A stretch of DNA of 64,000 bases from assembly GCA_963678675.1 (NCBI GenBank), contig OY783193.1, positions 14,082,208-14,146,207 of the forward strand. The letters are read 5' to 3'. This document shows, in pieces, positions 22,862 to 33,809 of this stretch. The notes beneath the pieces were generated by a model. It worked only from the letters and a program-made list of their open reading frames with translations. It did no database searches and was not told the DNA's origin. A program made the translations under genes and the position numbers. The DNA comes from Xiphydria camelus. Taxonomy: Eukaryota; Arthropoda; Insecta; Hymenoptera; Xiphydriidae. The first letter of the stretch is position 1. Each line of letters begins with the position of its first letter.

Positions 22862-24305
22862 TAAAATATGTCCCATATGTTATTATATACGTATGTACAT
22901 GTAACAATTTTTGAGTGAAAGATTTATATATATATTGAAAAGAAGATTTAAATCAGTATTATACATTTAACTCTGTTTTACTTCACCTATTTAGCAATTT
23001 AATTATAACAACAAATTTGACAGATAAATATTCCACTCATTTCTTTCACAGTACTTAATGAATTATCAAAATATAAATGTATAGTCACATTGCCGTGTGT
23101 TGAATGCATTTTTATAGGCTTTCAGGGAGCAATTTAACTATTAAATTCGTGGGAATTGCACAAAGTCCAAAGCTACGAACGATTGAGAGGGATGATCGCG
23201 GGTAGTCGGATTTTACCGAATAAAAAAATTAAACAAAAGCGCTATGGTTGAATTCGACGGACGGAGAATCGCATGAAATCTCGTTATTGACTCGTGTTAC
23301 GACTACCAAGCGTAGCGTGATATTGATCAAGTGCAGATCGAACCGAGAAATTATTGACGCGTGTCGATATATTTCATTTTCGTATATTTGTTTTTGAAAT
23401 AACGAAAAAGAAACCGCCCCAACGAGAGAATACGTAACTCTCTGTAAATTGATAGGTAGGTTTCACTGGACCAAACGAATTGCAATTGTTTTCGTCTCGA
23501 CATTTTATACCGAATAGGAAAGCGAGAATCTAGATATACTCTGGCTAGCGAAGAAGGAGACGATAGGTTATGTTTATCGATTGTGGTGAAATTCTAGGAG
23601 AGATTGCTGAATAGACTTTTTTCTGCAAAAGAAGGAATTGTTTAAGTAACTGATACGTTGTTCGGTAATGGGGTGTCACCGGCGTGCGACTATCGGCCGC
23701 CTATACACATTAACGCGTCGATGACATCGAAAATCTCGTCTCGTGGTTAAAGAAACTATCACTGTCATCGTGACGAAGGTGTAGTCGGTAGATATTACTG
23801 CAGGGGAAAAAAGATTTTGCAGTCTAGCTAGGTTTTGCTGAGAACTTTTTGCTACCACGACAAAAGTATTATTTGTGGCAAAAAACTTATATCCACAATG
23901 ATAGCAAATTTAACTTTAATCAAAGTAATATATTTCGGTCAAAATATTTGCTATCTCGGTAAATATTTTTACTATTATTCGACATATCTTTGTCGCAAGA
24001 GATAATATTTTTGTCATGATAGTAAAACATTCTCGGCAAACTCCAGTTTTGCTCTAAGACTGTAAAATCATTTTTTTTCGTGTGGTTGCGAGGCAGTTTG
24101 TATATCCGATCACGAGTACATGGCTCTGGGGTGATTAACATGAATGCTGATTATTATCAAAATGAAGGAAAGTGGGGTGAAACGAAACAAATTCGTTGCT
24201 CTTCATAATCATCAAAGGCCTACTCTGCAGAGAATTTCATGAGTCTTTAAAATATAAATTTTTTAAAACAGATGAGCAAATCACTGGTAAAAATCCAACG
24301 ATAAA
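22862..24305. other. Unannotated AT-rich stretch
   Basis: No domain-bearing frame, TIR pair or shared repeat was found. The stretch 23845-24020 is rich in repeated TTTGTCR and GATAGTAAA words but shows no clear unit. Confidence 0.4.
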
Positions 24306-25565
24306 CACGTCTGTCTAACAAGAGCGTGACCGGCATAATTTAGAAACTAGGTACTTATAATAAAGTGGAAAAGCATGCTCGTATTTTGTTGGATGAGTAC
24401 TATTGCGCATTTAAATTAGTAAATTGTCCAGTTGCCATGGTTGTCGATAATTGCTTGGCATCTCCGAGGCACTTTGCACTAAAGTGACAGCGCATTCTTC
24501 GATCTCCAAATCAGACGAGTCTGTCGAACTAATTGTTTCACCTTCCGTACTTTTTTTTCCACGAAGCTTAAATTTCACATATGCTCAGACGTTTTCTAGC
24601 GGATCCACATCGGGTGACTGTGACGGCCAATCCAACGCATCGATGTCATTTTCCAGTTTCCACTGTATGCACAGACAGCTCCGTGTCATTATCCTCCTGA
24701 AGAAGCTAATCTTGTTTGTCCTTCCAAACCCCTTTTTGGCAGATAGTAATAAAGTCCTTTTGTAAATTGGAACCATTCTGTTGGCGTCCAAATTGTTTGT
24801 AAAGAGGGATAAAGTTTAAAATCCTTGCTGTGTGAGAAGCAGCCCCAAACATGCACCTTTACCGGATGTTTAATGGTCCGCTGGAGAAGTCTGTTGCTGG
24901 GAGTAGACCAGGTTCGATTCATAGTGTACTTCGTGCCCAAAAGGAAGCTTCGTCGGAGAATATTACATTTTCCTAATGGCGATCGAAATGTTCATACGTC
25001 CATGCCTTTCTTTTTTTCCACCTGTTTTTCTGATAGTAGAGGTTTCTTCACTGTGATTGGATATTTTAAGTTATGAGCACGTAGACTGTTTTGAATAGTC
25101 TCACAGGATATATTTATACTCTCTTCCCCTCTAATTTCGCTTGTCCACCACTCAACGATAGTCGAGAATTCGTCGAAAACGTCTCCACGATCTGTTTGTC
25201 CTGCTCGGCTGTGGTTTTTTTCACGCCGAACGTCGTTCTGTTAGGTCGTCGACGTTTCTTATCTCTTCAAACCACTCCACCCACTTGTTTACAAATGCCT
25301 TTGATCGTCTCATGTATTTAGTAGCTGCTTCACGCGTCATTTTTGGTCCTCTCGTGTGTGCAAAGAAACACCGGTTTCAAATCGTTTTGCGTACGCGGTA
25401 CTCATAGTTCGATACGTCGTTCCCTCGCAATGGTTGGAAGACAAATGATTAATTCTCTATAATGCATTGTAGGGGAAGAGTTCCTCTATCTAATTACTTT
25501 GGAATTTGTCGTCTACCGGTTTTCAGACAAAAGTTTTGTCAGTCACGCTCTTGTTAGACAGACTG
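24306..25565 (-). mobile_element. Tc1-like DNA transposon with both TIRs, inactivated
   Basis: The right end, read on the minus strand, is CAGTCTGTCTAACAAGAGCG next to TA. The left end has GTCTGTCTAACAAGAGCGTG (24309-24328) near a TA at 24302-24303. The length, 1.26 kb, is typical for Tc1 elements with short TIRs. It encodes a broken transposase on the minus strand. Confidence 0.85.
24416..25405 (-). pseudogene. Tc1-family transposase, multiple frameshifts
   Basis: Read on the minus strand, the pieces come in family order across several frames. An N-terminal DNA-binding segment (REAATKYMRRSKAFVNKW, NVDDL) begins near 25337. A middle catalytic segment has IFSDEASF and KVHVWGCFS. Then come LQEDND and DALDWPSQSPDVDPLENV around 24590-24660. 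The C-terminus, RCQAIIDNHGNW, runs to a TAA at 24416-24418. The expected length is near 330 residues, as in Tc1 transposases, which cut and paste DNA at TA. At least three frame changes and internal stops make it inactive. Confidence 0.85.
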
Positions 25566-25679
25566 TAAATAGTAATACATACTAACTCATATTGAAAGCA
25601 TAGGTAGAGCTTTTGAAAATACATCGTTTTATCTTCTCTAACGTTTTCATTCAATCCTATAGGTACATTTTTGCTTCCA

Positions 25680-26050
25680 TTTCTCGATGGGAAATGGTAC
25701 CACCCTTTCTGGCCCCGATTGATTTCGGGGTTTCCGACGTTTCGTGGGCGAGGCAATGGATCGCGCGTTCCGGCTCTCGCCCTAATCCCGTAAAGAAATT
25801 CGAACGACGCCGAGAATCGGGCGTAGAACGGAAGGGAGAACGTGGGGAGGAAGCCCCTTCGAACTCGGTCCGACACAATCGGGTAATATTTCGCTTCAGG
25901 GACGTCGTCACGGTTTGACGACGATGAAATGAGACGTCGCGTCGTTGAAAAATAAGATTTCCTGCCGCATCGATAACAATGCGAGGGGACGCGTGGTTTC
26001 GTCGCGATTGGTGTAGCATTCATCGCGAGTTTCCATCCAACGCGCATAAG
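25680..26050. other. CpG-rich block beside the Tc1 element
   Basis: A GC-rich interval has minus-strand frames of 174 codons (25523-26047) and 120 codons (25657-26019). The longer one continues into the Tc1 terminus, which argues against a real gene. No domain was recognised in any frame. Confidence 0.4.
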
Positions 26051-26136
26051 TATTATGTTATTTCACGAGATTTACCGCAAGCGTACACAAGCAATTAATT
26101 GTATACGATATGCATCGTGAAAGCTTAAGAATACCC

Positions 26137-26560
26137 GAGTAAAAATAAAGATGTGTGGGTGTCCTAATCATTATGTGTGTCTCTTCTATGGCTTATAAGA
26201 CTGAGCCATACGCGTACATTTTTTTACGAGTACTTACAATTAGATACGTAATAAAGAAACGTGCTTACACACCTATGTACCTATTACTTTGCTATGAAAA
26301 AAGTTGGAAGATGCTCATGTTTCTTTCTGTCAAATTCCGTTACTTTCGTTTAGATAGTTCCCGAAAAACCCTCGATCAAACTCCTCATTATTCGCGAATG
26401 ATCATTGATGAAACGTAACTTATTATTGATTTCTCTGTTCCTACTCCAATGACAATTTAGGTATGAAGCCAACTGCCATGTTCCACTTGAACGTAAGCAG
26501 AGCCCCCCTTATAAATTCGATACAGACTTAGTTTCATTTTGGTTTTCTTTATCTTAATCC
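26137..26560 (+). repeat. Second copy of the 18.1-18.7 kb repeat
   Basis: The first 90 bp match 18118-18215 directly, and 26280-26560 matches 18410-18690 as reverse complement. Shared words include TTGGAAGATGCTCATGTTTC and CCCGAAAAACCCTCGATC. It is non-coding. Confidence 0.65.
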
Positions 26561-27004
26561 CGACCGAAGACCGAAGTCTTCCTTCAAGACCGAAGTTGCA
26601 TTTGATATCAGCTACGAATCTTTTTCTCTCGTGTATTTTAACGTATAAAATGCACCTCGTGCCATTTTTCTCTTCTCCCTTTTATACTCTACATAAAATG
26701 CACTTAGCGCTGCTGGAAGTTTATCGAGGAGGTTAATAACCAACCAACCATCTCAGCTAGTCACGCACGTTTAATTTAACGCCCCGCCAGGGAAAGGTGT
26801 GCATTTGACGGGACGTAACAAGTCGAATACTAATCATATCCATAACTTCTCATCGGTCCTTTGTGTTTCTCTAAAATGTAATACCTATTTACGGAATTTA
26901 ATTAACACGCCTGTTATCACGCTTTTATAATGATCCTTTCAAAAAAGAGACTGCAGCGACAGCATAGAAAGAGCGTTCTATGTTTTTAAATTTTAATGAT
27001 CAAA
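26561..27004. other. Unannotated stretch
   Basis: Nothing was recognised beyond a duplicated TATAAAATGCACYT word (26644 and 26693). Confidence 0.35.
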
Positions 27005-27006
27005 TA

Positions 27007-27997
27007 TACAGGGTGGACCAGGTTAAACGTCACTTTTTTTGATATGTGATAGAACGACAAAAAAAAGTAGACTTTCATAAGAAAATTTTTTTCAAAAATG
27101 TTTCCTAACAAAGATACAGGGTGTCAAAGTTTCGAAAAAAAATGGTTTTCTCATCATAACTTCTAAACTACTTGATCGATTTCCATGAAATTTTGCACAT
27201 AGGCTAATGTAGAACAACTCTAAGCAATAATTAATTAATTTTTAAAAATTCTCCAGTGGCGTAGATACTAGGGGCCGGTACCCCCCTTTCCCCCTTCCAA
27301 TCTTCGGCGCCACTGGATATTTTGCAAAGAAAATTTAATTACTGGATTCCCCGTTTAATTTAGAGAAAAAAATCACCCGTGCAAATTTTTGATTTATGGC
27401 TTCGTTTTTGAGATATTTATTTTAATTTATAGGGTAGCGAGCAGGCCAAAGCTAGGTTGAACTTCATTAATTGTGATATGTGATAGAGCAACAAAAAAAA
27501 TAGATTCTCATGAGAAAATTTTGTTCAAAAATGTTTCCTAACAAAGATATAGGGTATCAAAGTTTCGAAACCCTATAAATTTAAATAAATATCTCAAAAA
27601 TGAAGTCACAAATCAAAAATTTGCAAGGGTGATTTTTTTCTCTAAATTAAACGGGGAATCCAATAATTAAATTTTCTTTGCAAAATATCCAGTGGCGCCG
27701 AAGATTGGGAGGGAGAAAGAGGGGTACCGGCCCCTAGTATCTACGCCACTGGAGAATTTTTAAAAATTATTTAATTATTGATTAGAGCTGTTCTACATTA
27801 GCCTGTGAGCGAAATTTCATGGAAATCGATCAAGTAGTTTAGAAGTTATGATGAGAAAACCATTTTGTTCGAAACTTTGACACCCTGTATCTTTGTTAGG
27901 AAACATTTTTGAAAAAAATTTTCTTATGAAAGTCTACTTTTTTGTTGTTGTTCTATTACATATCAAAAAAATGATGTTTAACCTGGTCCACCCTGTA
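27007..27997. mobile_element. 991-bp fold-back element with TA target site
   Basis: The element starts TACAGGGTGGACCAGGTTAA and ends with the complement, and is flanked by TA on both sides. Inverted similarity extends almost to the centre: CAGTGGCGTAGATACTAGGG lies about 250 bp in from each end. A second, shorter copy of the distal sequence (GATATGTGATAGA, AAAATGTTTCCTAACAAAGA) near 27470-27560 shows a layered, partly duplicated structure. TACAGGGTG ends with TA duplication are typical of IS630/Tc1/mariner derivatives. No transposase remains. Confidence 0.85.
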
Positions 27998-28000
27998 TAT

Positions 28001-28252
28001 TATATATGAGGGGGTTAGTGGAAAAGTGGTACAAGTCACAATTTGGATTATTTGAGTTAACAGCAAAAATGCATAGCTAAAGTAAATATCTGTTTAGAAA
28101 AAAAAGTGGTAAAGTGGCAACCATACCATTATACAATTACACCATTTTTTTTTCGAAACAGATATTTACTTTAACTATATATGCATTTTTGCAGTTAACT
28201 CAAATAATCCAAATTGTGACGTACCACTTTTCCACTCACCCCCTCATATATG
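28001..28252. mobile_element. 252-bp palindromic MITE
   Basis: It starts TATATGAGGGGG and ends with the complement. Arms of about 110 bp share AATTTGGATTATTTGAGTTAA. It lies four bases from the preceding fold-back, so the two elements are essentially adjacent. Confidence 0.85.
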
Positions 28253-29351
28253 TAGGTATCGTGAAAACGTAAACTAATAAATGACTTTTACTTATGAACT
28301 CGTATTCAGCATGGAGAGACAAGCAGAAATTAGTTAAAATTATTTTAGATACTTTTCCATTGTAGACTAGCGTTATTGATCCAAGTTCGCACTAGGCACT
28401 GTTGGTCAATTCCTAAACTCTCCAACTCATCGTCAATTGACGGAACAACTATGGACAAATTCAGCTACACTCACAATCAGCAACTCCCACCGCTGTTCAT
28501 CCTTATACTGTTCCCCATAAATTCAAGCTTATATAATTTTCCCATCCGAGGAGAAATACTGCAATGGAGAAACGTTGCATCGCTGCAGTTTTCGCGTCGC
28601 GCGATGCACGTGGCTAAACTAAAACGAGTGTCCGCAGCAGAGGGCAGTTTCTAAAACTATAGCAAACTGCATGATGCCACGACGGGGCAAACTCCGTAGA
28701 TGTGCAACGCGTCGCTGCCGTATCGTTGTCCAGGCGCACGGCACATTGCATCCGTTGCCAGTGAAATAGAGCGAATACTAATCGCGCCCGACGCATACCT
28801 ATATATATATAGCGGCTCTATAATATTACAACATTGAGTGCCAACTGTGTCTATCCGGCTGCCTACGAACACGTGTACGTCAGGAGGGATATCAATATTG
28901 AAGCTCTAACCGGAACCATATGTGCGTAATGCACGTATATATAGCCGACTAATATGATCGTCTAATATGACCGTCTAATAATGCTACCTGCTCCGCAATT
29001 AGATGTATCGAGCCGTGGCTGTACCTATACATGGATTATTTTCGGGATCCTATATATAGATAGGCCGTTGCAGTTCTCAAAGTCCAATTAATAAGAAAAA
29101 CAATATGATGTATTTTGTGCACCCATCGTTGGATTTGTTGACGTTCGTTATTTTATATTCTGATTCTCTAAAGAAGACAGGAAATATTTTCGAAGTATGT
29201 ATTTGTATACTCGTATCAGTTCTCTTATGTTAAATTCTCCAAAAATATTGGTATTCGGTCTGACAAGAAGCGGACGTCCACATATTGTTTTCTATCATTC
29301 ATTTGATTAATATAATTAAGAGCCAACGTCCTTCAGCAGTCGATCGATGCG
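28253..29351. other. Unannotated stretch
   Basis: A moderately GC-rich patch at 28560-28800 has short frames on both strands without domains. No repeat relation was seen. Confidence 0.4.
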
Positions 29352-29354
29352 TTA

Positions 29355-29795
29355 TAGGCCCCATACACCTGCGAACAAATTGCGCAAACTAACGTTATAC
29401 AACAAATTACGCAAACTAATACAGTAGGTTCGACTTCTTTCAATTTTTCAATAAGTTTTTCATATGCCAAATTCTTTAAATTCCTATTGTTATACCTAAG
29501 CATCGCTCTTTACCTTCCATATTTCTGGCAATTGATGATGTAAATTAATAAAGTCGGTCAAAAATTCTCTGTTATTTATAAAATTATTAGCCATTTTAAC
29601 CCTTTCGTAACTCTGGTATCGCAAGAAAGACCATACACGACGTAATAATTGCACAACGTCGCTCGTTGTACAACTAATTTCAAATTTTGAATTTCTGCAA
29701 CTCGTTGTGCAGCCCGTCAAACAAGACCATACCCTATACATTTGTTTTCGCAACAGCCTCTGTTGTGCAATTTATTCGCCGGTGTATGGAGCCTA
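29355..29795 (-). mobile_element. PIF/Harbinger-type element 1, TTA target site
   Basis: Flanking TTA at 29352-29354 and 29796-29798 is a target-site duplication as made by PIF/Harbinger transposases. The TIR starts TAGGCCCCATACACCTGCGA, and the right end is its complement with a few changes. The minus strand carries a MADF-like coding fragment, agreeing with the superfamily. Confidence 0.85.
29420..29594 (-). pseudogene. MADF-domain fragment of Harbinger accessory protein
   Basis: From an ATG at 29594 the minus strand reads FLTDFINLHHQLPEIW then KVKSDA. A stop intervenes. It resumes as NNRNLKNLAYEKLIEKLK, the usual order of helix 1, W-containing loop and helix 2-3 in MADF (Myb/SANT-like) DNA-binding domains. 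Such proteins accompany PIF/Harbinger transposases. An internal stop and the lack of a DDE domain mean it is a remnant. Confidence 0.75.
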
Positions 29796-30181
29796 TTAGA
29801 TGTAGGTACCGGTATACCTCGAATACTGAGTCGGCTTTGAAAGGAGGAGAAATGACGGATATGGAAAACCCCGATACCTGATTTCATACAGGTACAGAGG
29901 GTCAATCCACTATTTGATGTAGCCTGAACCCCTCTTTATGATCAGGGAGGAGCAACCGCTACCCTTGTCCGTTAGATACGGGATTGGGGAAATATCCAAC
30001 ATCATCCCTTGTTGTAAATTCATTTCTTTTCCAGCCAATCAGGGCGCACCGCATCAGCCCAAGCTACCCCCGCCGTCTTGTAATTACTGTTATTTGTAAG
30101 CTATATAATGCGGAACCAAATGCGTATTAAGTCAGTGTATATACAGTACATTTAGTGTGTAAGTACTTGAATTTGCAGTTA

Positions 30182-30799
30182 AGGCGAGTTTACACACGCA
30201 CGGATTTAGTGGTGCCAATAAGAACTGGTGCGCAAGTAAATTAAATTTGCAAGTGTAAACATCGACTTGCATAGAAGTTGAATCTTTGCATGCATAGACC
30301 GAAAAAGTTGCGCCAGTGGTGACTCATATCCGCGGAAAAATGTAATTTGCGTGTGCAAACAAGCACTTGCATGTCGGCTCGCCAGTTTGTTGGATTTTCA
30401 TTTCGGTGGAGCTAGTAATTCGTGTATGATTGGTAGCTAGCGTGTAAATATGGCTAAAAAAAGTGGTCAGCAGAATTGACAATCAAATTTCTTGAAAGCT
30501 ATGAAGTTTATCCGTGATTATGGGATGTACATAGCACATGGTTTAACCCACACACGGCCTTTTCGTCGTTTTTTCTTCTGTATTTCGTTTATCTTTTTTT
30601 TTCACTACAAATTTAACGACTCTTTTGCAGGTTTTGCGAAGTTCAGTCGACATATCGCGCACTATGCAGTCAATTTCAAAATGAAACTGGCGTGCCAAAT
30701 ATTGCTGTTTTTGAACATCTGTGTAAACCTTCACTGGCATGCAAATAGAACTGACGCGACTACTGACGCCACTAAATCCATGCATATGTAAACTCACTT
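30182..30799 (+). mobile_element. PIF/Harbinger-type element 2, TTA target site
   Basis: TTA at 30179-30181 and 30800-30802 flanks a 618-bp element. Its TIRs share GAGTTTACAYAYGCAYGGAT followed by TTAGTGG. It contains a MADF coding remnant on the plus strand. It lies 386 bp from element 1 but has different TIRs, so it belongs to another family. Confidence 0.85.
30449..30540 (+). pseudogene. MADF N-terminal fragment
   Basis: After a frame change near the ATG at 30449, the plus strand reads WSAELTIKFLESYEVYP, a stop, then LWDVHSTWFN. This matches the start of MADF domains (W, FLE.Y, LWD). No further domain follows. Confidence 0.7.
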
Positions 30800-31018
30800 T
30801 TAGAGTCACCGTAGACTCACAGACGGTTCAGTTCTCCCTTGGGTCTCAGTCTCACCCACCATCATCAGGGTCGACAGACCTACAGTGCTGAGTGAATTGC
30901 GTCAAATCATCGTGCAACACACTTTATTAAAACAACCTCGTATTTGGGCTAATTGTGAACCACGATGTAATGCATTGAAATTCTGTATCTCTTCAATCAA
31001 ATATAATGGCAGAAATAT

Positions 31019-31143
31019 AGTGAGTGCAGTGTTAATTATTTAAACTAGCCGGTAAGAGTTTAAATCCACCTTGCGGCACGTTCGGTGATTAACCGTGTCA
31101 CAAAATAGTGTCTTCGGGATTTACGACCCCGAGGAGATCTACA
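31019..31143 (+). repeat. Dispersed 125-bp repeat, copy 1
   Basis: It matches 61731-61850 in inverted orientation: GTGAGTGCAGTGTTAA at the start, GTTTAAATCCACC in the middle and TTTACGACCCCGAGGAGATC at the end. The class is unknown; it could be part of an LTR or a SINE-like unit. Confidence 0.7.
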
Positions 31144-32171
31144 TCCTTGGTTGCACGGCGACCGAACAATTGGTGTAACAAACATTTAATATTGGTGCTT
31201 TTTGCTGAAATGTTATATAGTGCAATTCTCATTTTCTATATTTGTATTTATTTGTATTATTGCGTAAGTCTTTATTACACAATATTTGTAACGATTTGTT
31301 TTGTAGGTATACAAATTAGTTTCACCTATTTATGATAAATAACAAATGCTTAGCTACGGTTTACTGTATAGATGTGATTATTTTCCTAAACGAAATATGT
31401 AGTATAGTTTCGACTATACGTCAATCTACCGATCCCCGGTGATCACTGCACTGAGAAAAGAGTTTATTTATAATTAATAAATATACACTTGATTATGGCG
31501 AAAAAAATACTATGTTGGGTTACGTAAATACATATTTATTATTAGAATGTATTTTTTATTCAAACAGAAATAGAGTAATAGCTAATGAATATTTACCTGG
31601 CTCAAAGAAGATTTCTGTCGCCATAATTAAGTATAGGGAAGAATGGGCGAATTGTGCGCATTTAAGGCAATTGTATTCCCATGGAGTGATTTTTGGAGTT
31701 GAAATCAATATAAGTGTAGGATCAGATTCACCAGTCGAATTATTTTGAAACGTTGTCTTTATTTTAATAGACATAAAAGAATAGCTTAATTGACAGAAAA
31801 AAGGTACATCGTCTTTACTCCTCGACGCTTCACTCCGAACTGCCTCATTCTCGCCCTTGGCCTTCCCGTCAAGCCCGCTCTTTCTCTCCTTCTCTTACTC
31901 CCATTTACTTACTCTTTCTTTCTACGCATTTTCTCTTGTTTCGTTCATTCCATCCCCATGCATTCCTCGAACATTACGCATCCACGCCAACCGTCTTCGG
32001 ACCCGAGCAACCCTAGCTCCCTGGTCTCAGGCCCGCCCGTCGACCGCCTCGCTACCTGACACTCGCATCCATTTCCCCCAGTCATGAATAGCACTCGAAA
32101 CGTCATTATCGCACTTACTCATTCACACTTACACACTCGCACTCTTCTTTCCTTTTCCCCGATCCTACATA
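31144..32171. other. Unannotated stretch, pyrimidine-rich right half
   Basis: Positions 31815-32165 are strongly C/T-rich on this strand, which yields overlapping frames of 76-89 codons. I judge these compositional. A CACTGAGAAAAG terminus-like word lies at 31450. The segment ends at the border of the giant palindrome. Confidence 0.4.
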
Positions 32172-33236
32172 TAGACTAAGAGCTAGTGACATTTTTCAGT
32201 GATTATTTAGTTAAGGCCTATTTTTTGAGAGAATGTTGTGGGGGGCATGTCTAAGTGCCATCCGTGAGGATTAACCTTGATAGCGGTATGGGAGGCTGGC
32301 GGAACGCCCCCAACTTGTAAAAAATAGTGCACAAAATTATTATTTAGTTAAGGCTGAAATTTTGTTTACTATTCATCTGGTAGTCCACAATTATGAATAT
32401 AAATTGGCGGATCGATTGGCCGGCATTAAAAAGGTGGCGGATCATCCTAAATACGTCGTGTGAACAATAAAATTTTTATTATTTAGTTAGGGCTCAATTT
32501 TTAATATGTTATTGAGGCAACTGTTTCAAGTGGAAATTTAAATTGGCGGAACAAAATATTGGCATTAACTACCTGGCGGAACGGTTTAAACATCCATTGT
32601 GCGCGCCTCGATTTCGTGTTGTTTGCCGCAGAATTTTTTGTATTAGGAATGCTTCTAATATAGATAATGATTTTGTTTATTTTCTGGAATCTTTTTAGTA
32701 ATAATAGTAATTTAGTTTTTCCCTGGAGTTAATATTTTAGCGCTCATTCAATATTGATGAGCTTCAATATATCAATCAAACATCAGTCTTATGTTAGGAC
32801 ACTCAACATTTTATTTGTGATGTCGGAAGTTTAACAATTTTTAAAACGGATGAATGATATAATTTTTTTTTAGAATACCCTTTTGGCATTTGACCGACGA
32901 TATAGTGCTTTATACAAATATAACGAGGTGCGTGAAGTGGAAGAATATTTTTAACAGAAATTTTTTTAAAGCGAACTAATTTCTTAGAGTAGTTATCGAC
33001 TTACAAATATATGGTAGGTACTTCGTATAAAGACAATTTTAATACCGTCAGTTGTTCGATCATCTAATCATCTTCTGTGTCCGGCCAGTCAGAATCGTCA
33101 CCTTCGTCAACTGAATTCAGATCACTAGATGCTCGGGAGCCTACGTCTATAAATTTAAACAAATTGATTAGAAAAATGTAATATTTTTTGTTTATATTTA
33201 CTGTTAAATCTGCATACCTGATTCAATGTCACTGTT
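32172..33236 (+). mobile_element. Left arm of giant palindromic transposon
   Basis: This 1065-bp arm begins TAGACTAAGAGCTAGTGAC and is the reverse complement of 33810-34874, same length, with only scattered substitutions seen by eye. Three tandem subterminal units start at 32202, 32339 and 32478 (ATTATTTAGTTARGGC). TGGCGGAWC motifs lie at 32297, 32405, 32435, 32544 and 32574. The inner end holds the last exon and the intron of the minus-strand ORF. The flanks ACATA and ATAAG allow a short ATA or TA duplication. Confidence 0.9.
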
Positions 33237-33809
33237 GCAATCATTGTCGCTTTTATTGGAATCTTCAACAAGTACATCTCCAAGAAATTCAGGCAATTGA
33301 TCTCCTTGAAACCAGACGAATTCATACTTGCCGTCGTTGATGCACCAGCCATGGTTTTCTGGAGATTTGTCCGTTGATTGTTGCAAATTTGCATTTAGCC
33401 AGATACTGGCAATGTACGAGCTCCGCAATAGTTGCTGTTGCACTTCAGTTGAGCATGGTGGCAAGTTTGATGCGTCGCAATGGCGGATGTTTTTTGCAAA
33501 TGAGTACGTAGTGTCTGCAACTTTATAAGCTTCGTTAAAGAGTACCAAATGAGCTTCATTAACGGTGTCTGCGTTTTTGACACCATACATCCGGCAGATA
33601 AATTCTTGCAAAACAGGAAACACTGCTGAAGTGTCAACATCATCTTTGCCTAGGTCTTCAAATGCCTTTTGATAATTATAGAACGCCTTCAATAACTGAT
33701 ATGATTTATTTTTTCCTTTACGGGAAGAGATGTAATCACACCCTGTAAGGGCGTGGAAGCCAGGCAGAGCTCTTGAGAATGTTGAGAAGGTTGAGCTCTT
33801 GAGAATGTG
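33064..33809 (-). pseudogene. C-terminal part of HALTGCD-family transposon protein, two exons
   Basis: On the minus strand, exon A runs from the palindrome junction (33809) to 33218 and reads LPGFHALTGCDY (33767-33732), then KGKNKS. About 20 residues on comes AFEDLG, then FICRMYG, VNEAHLVLF, LPPC, SSYIASIW and GWCI. I know this order from a widespread uncharacterised TE-associated family whose core resembles a PIN/FEN-like nuclease; that is from memory, not a search. A 71-bp GT-AG intron (33147-33217) leads to exon B (33064-33146), encoding an acidic tail ending DSDWPDTEDD and a TAG stop. There is no start codon or N-terminal half, so the gene is truncated at the junction. It is otherwise undamaged, which implies recent loss. 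Confidence 0.75.

Noticed and set aside
24909..24930. GGTTCGATTC as a tRNA T-arm
   Set aside because: It falls in the Tc1 transposase sequence, with no A-box or cloverleaf partners.
25523..26047. 174-codon minus-strand ORF as a gene
   Set aside because: It runs from a CpG-rich block into the TIR of the Tc1 element and into AT-rich DNA; no domain.
31790..32087. Overlapping Leu/Ser/Pro-rich ORFs as a secreted or membrane protein
   Set aside because: The hydrophobic character comes from a C/T-rich tract; two frames are open at once and no splice or domain evidence exists.
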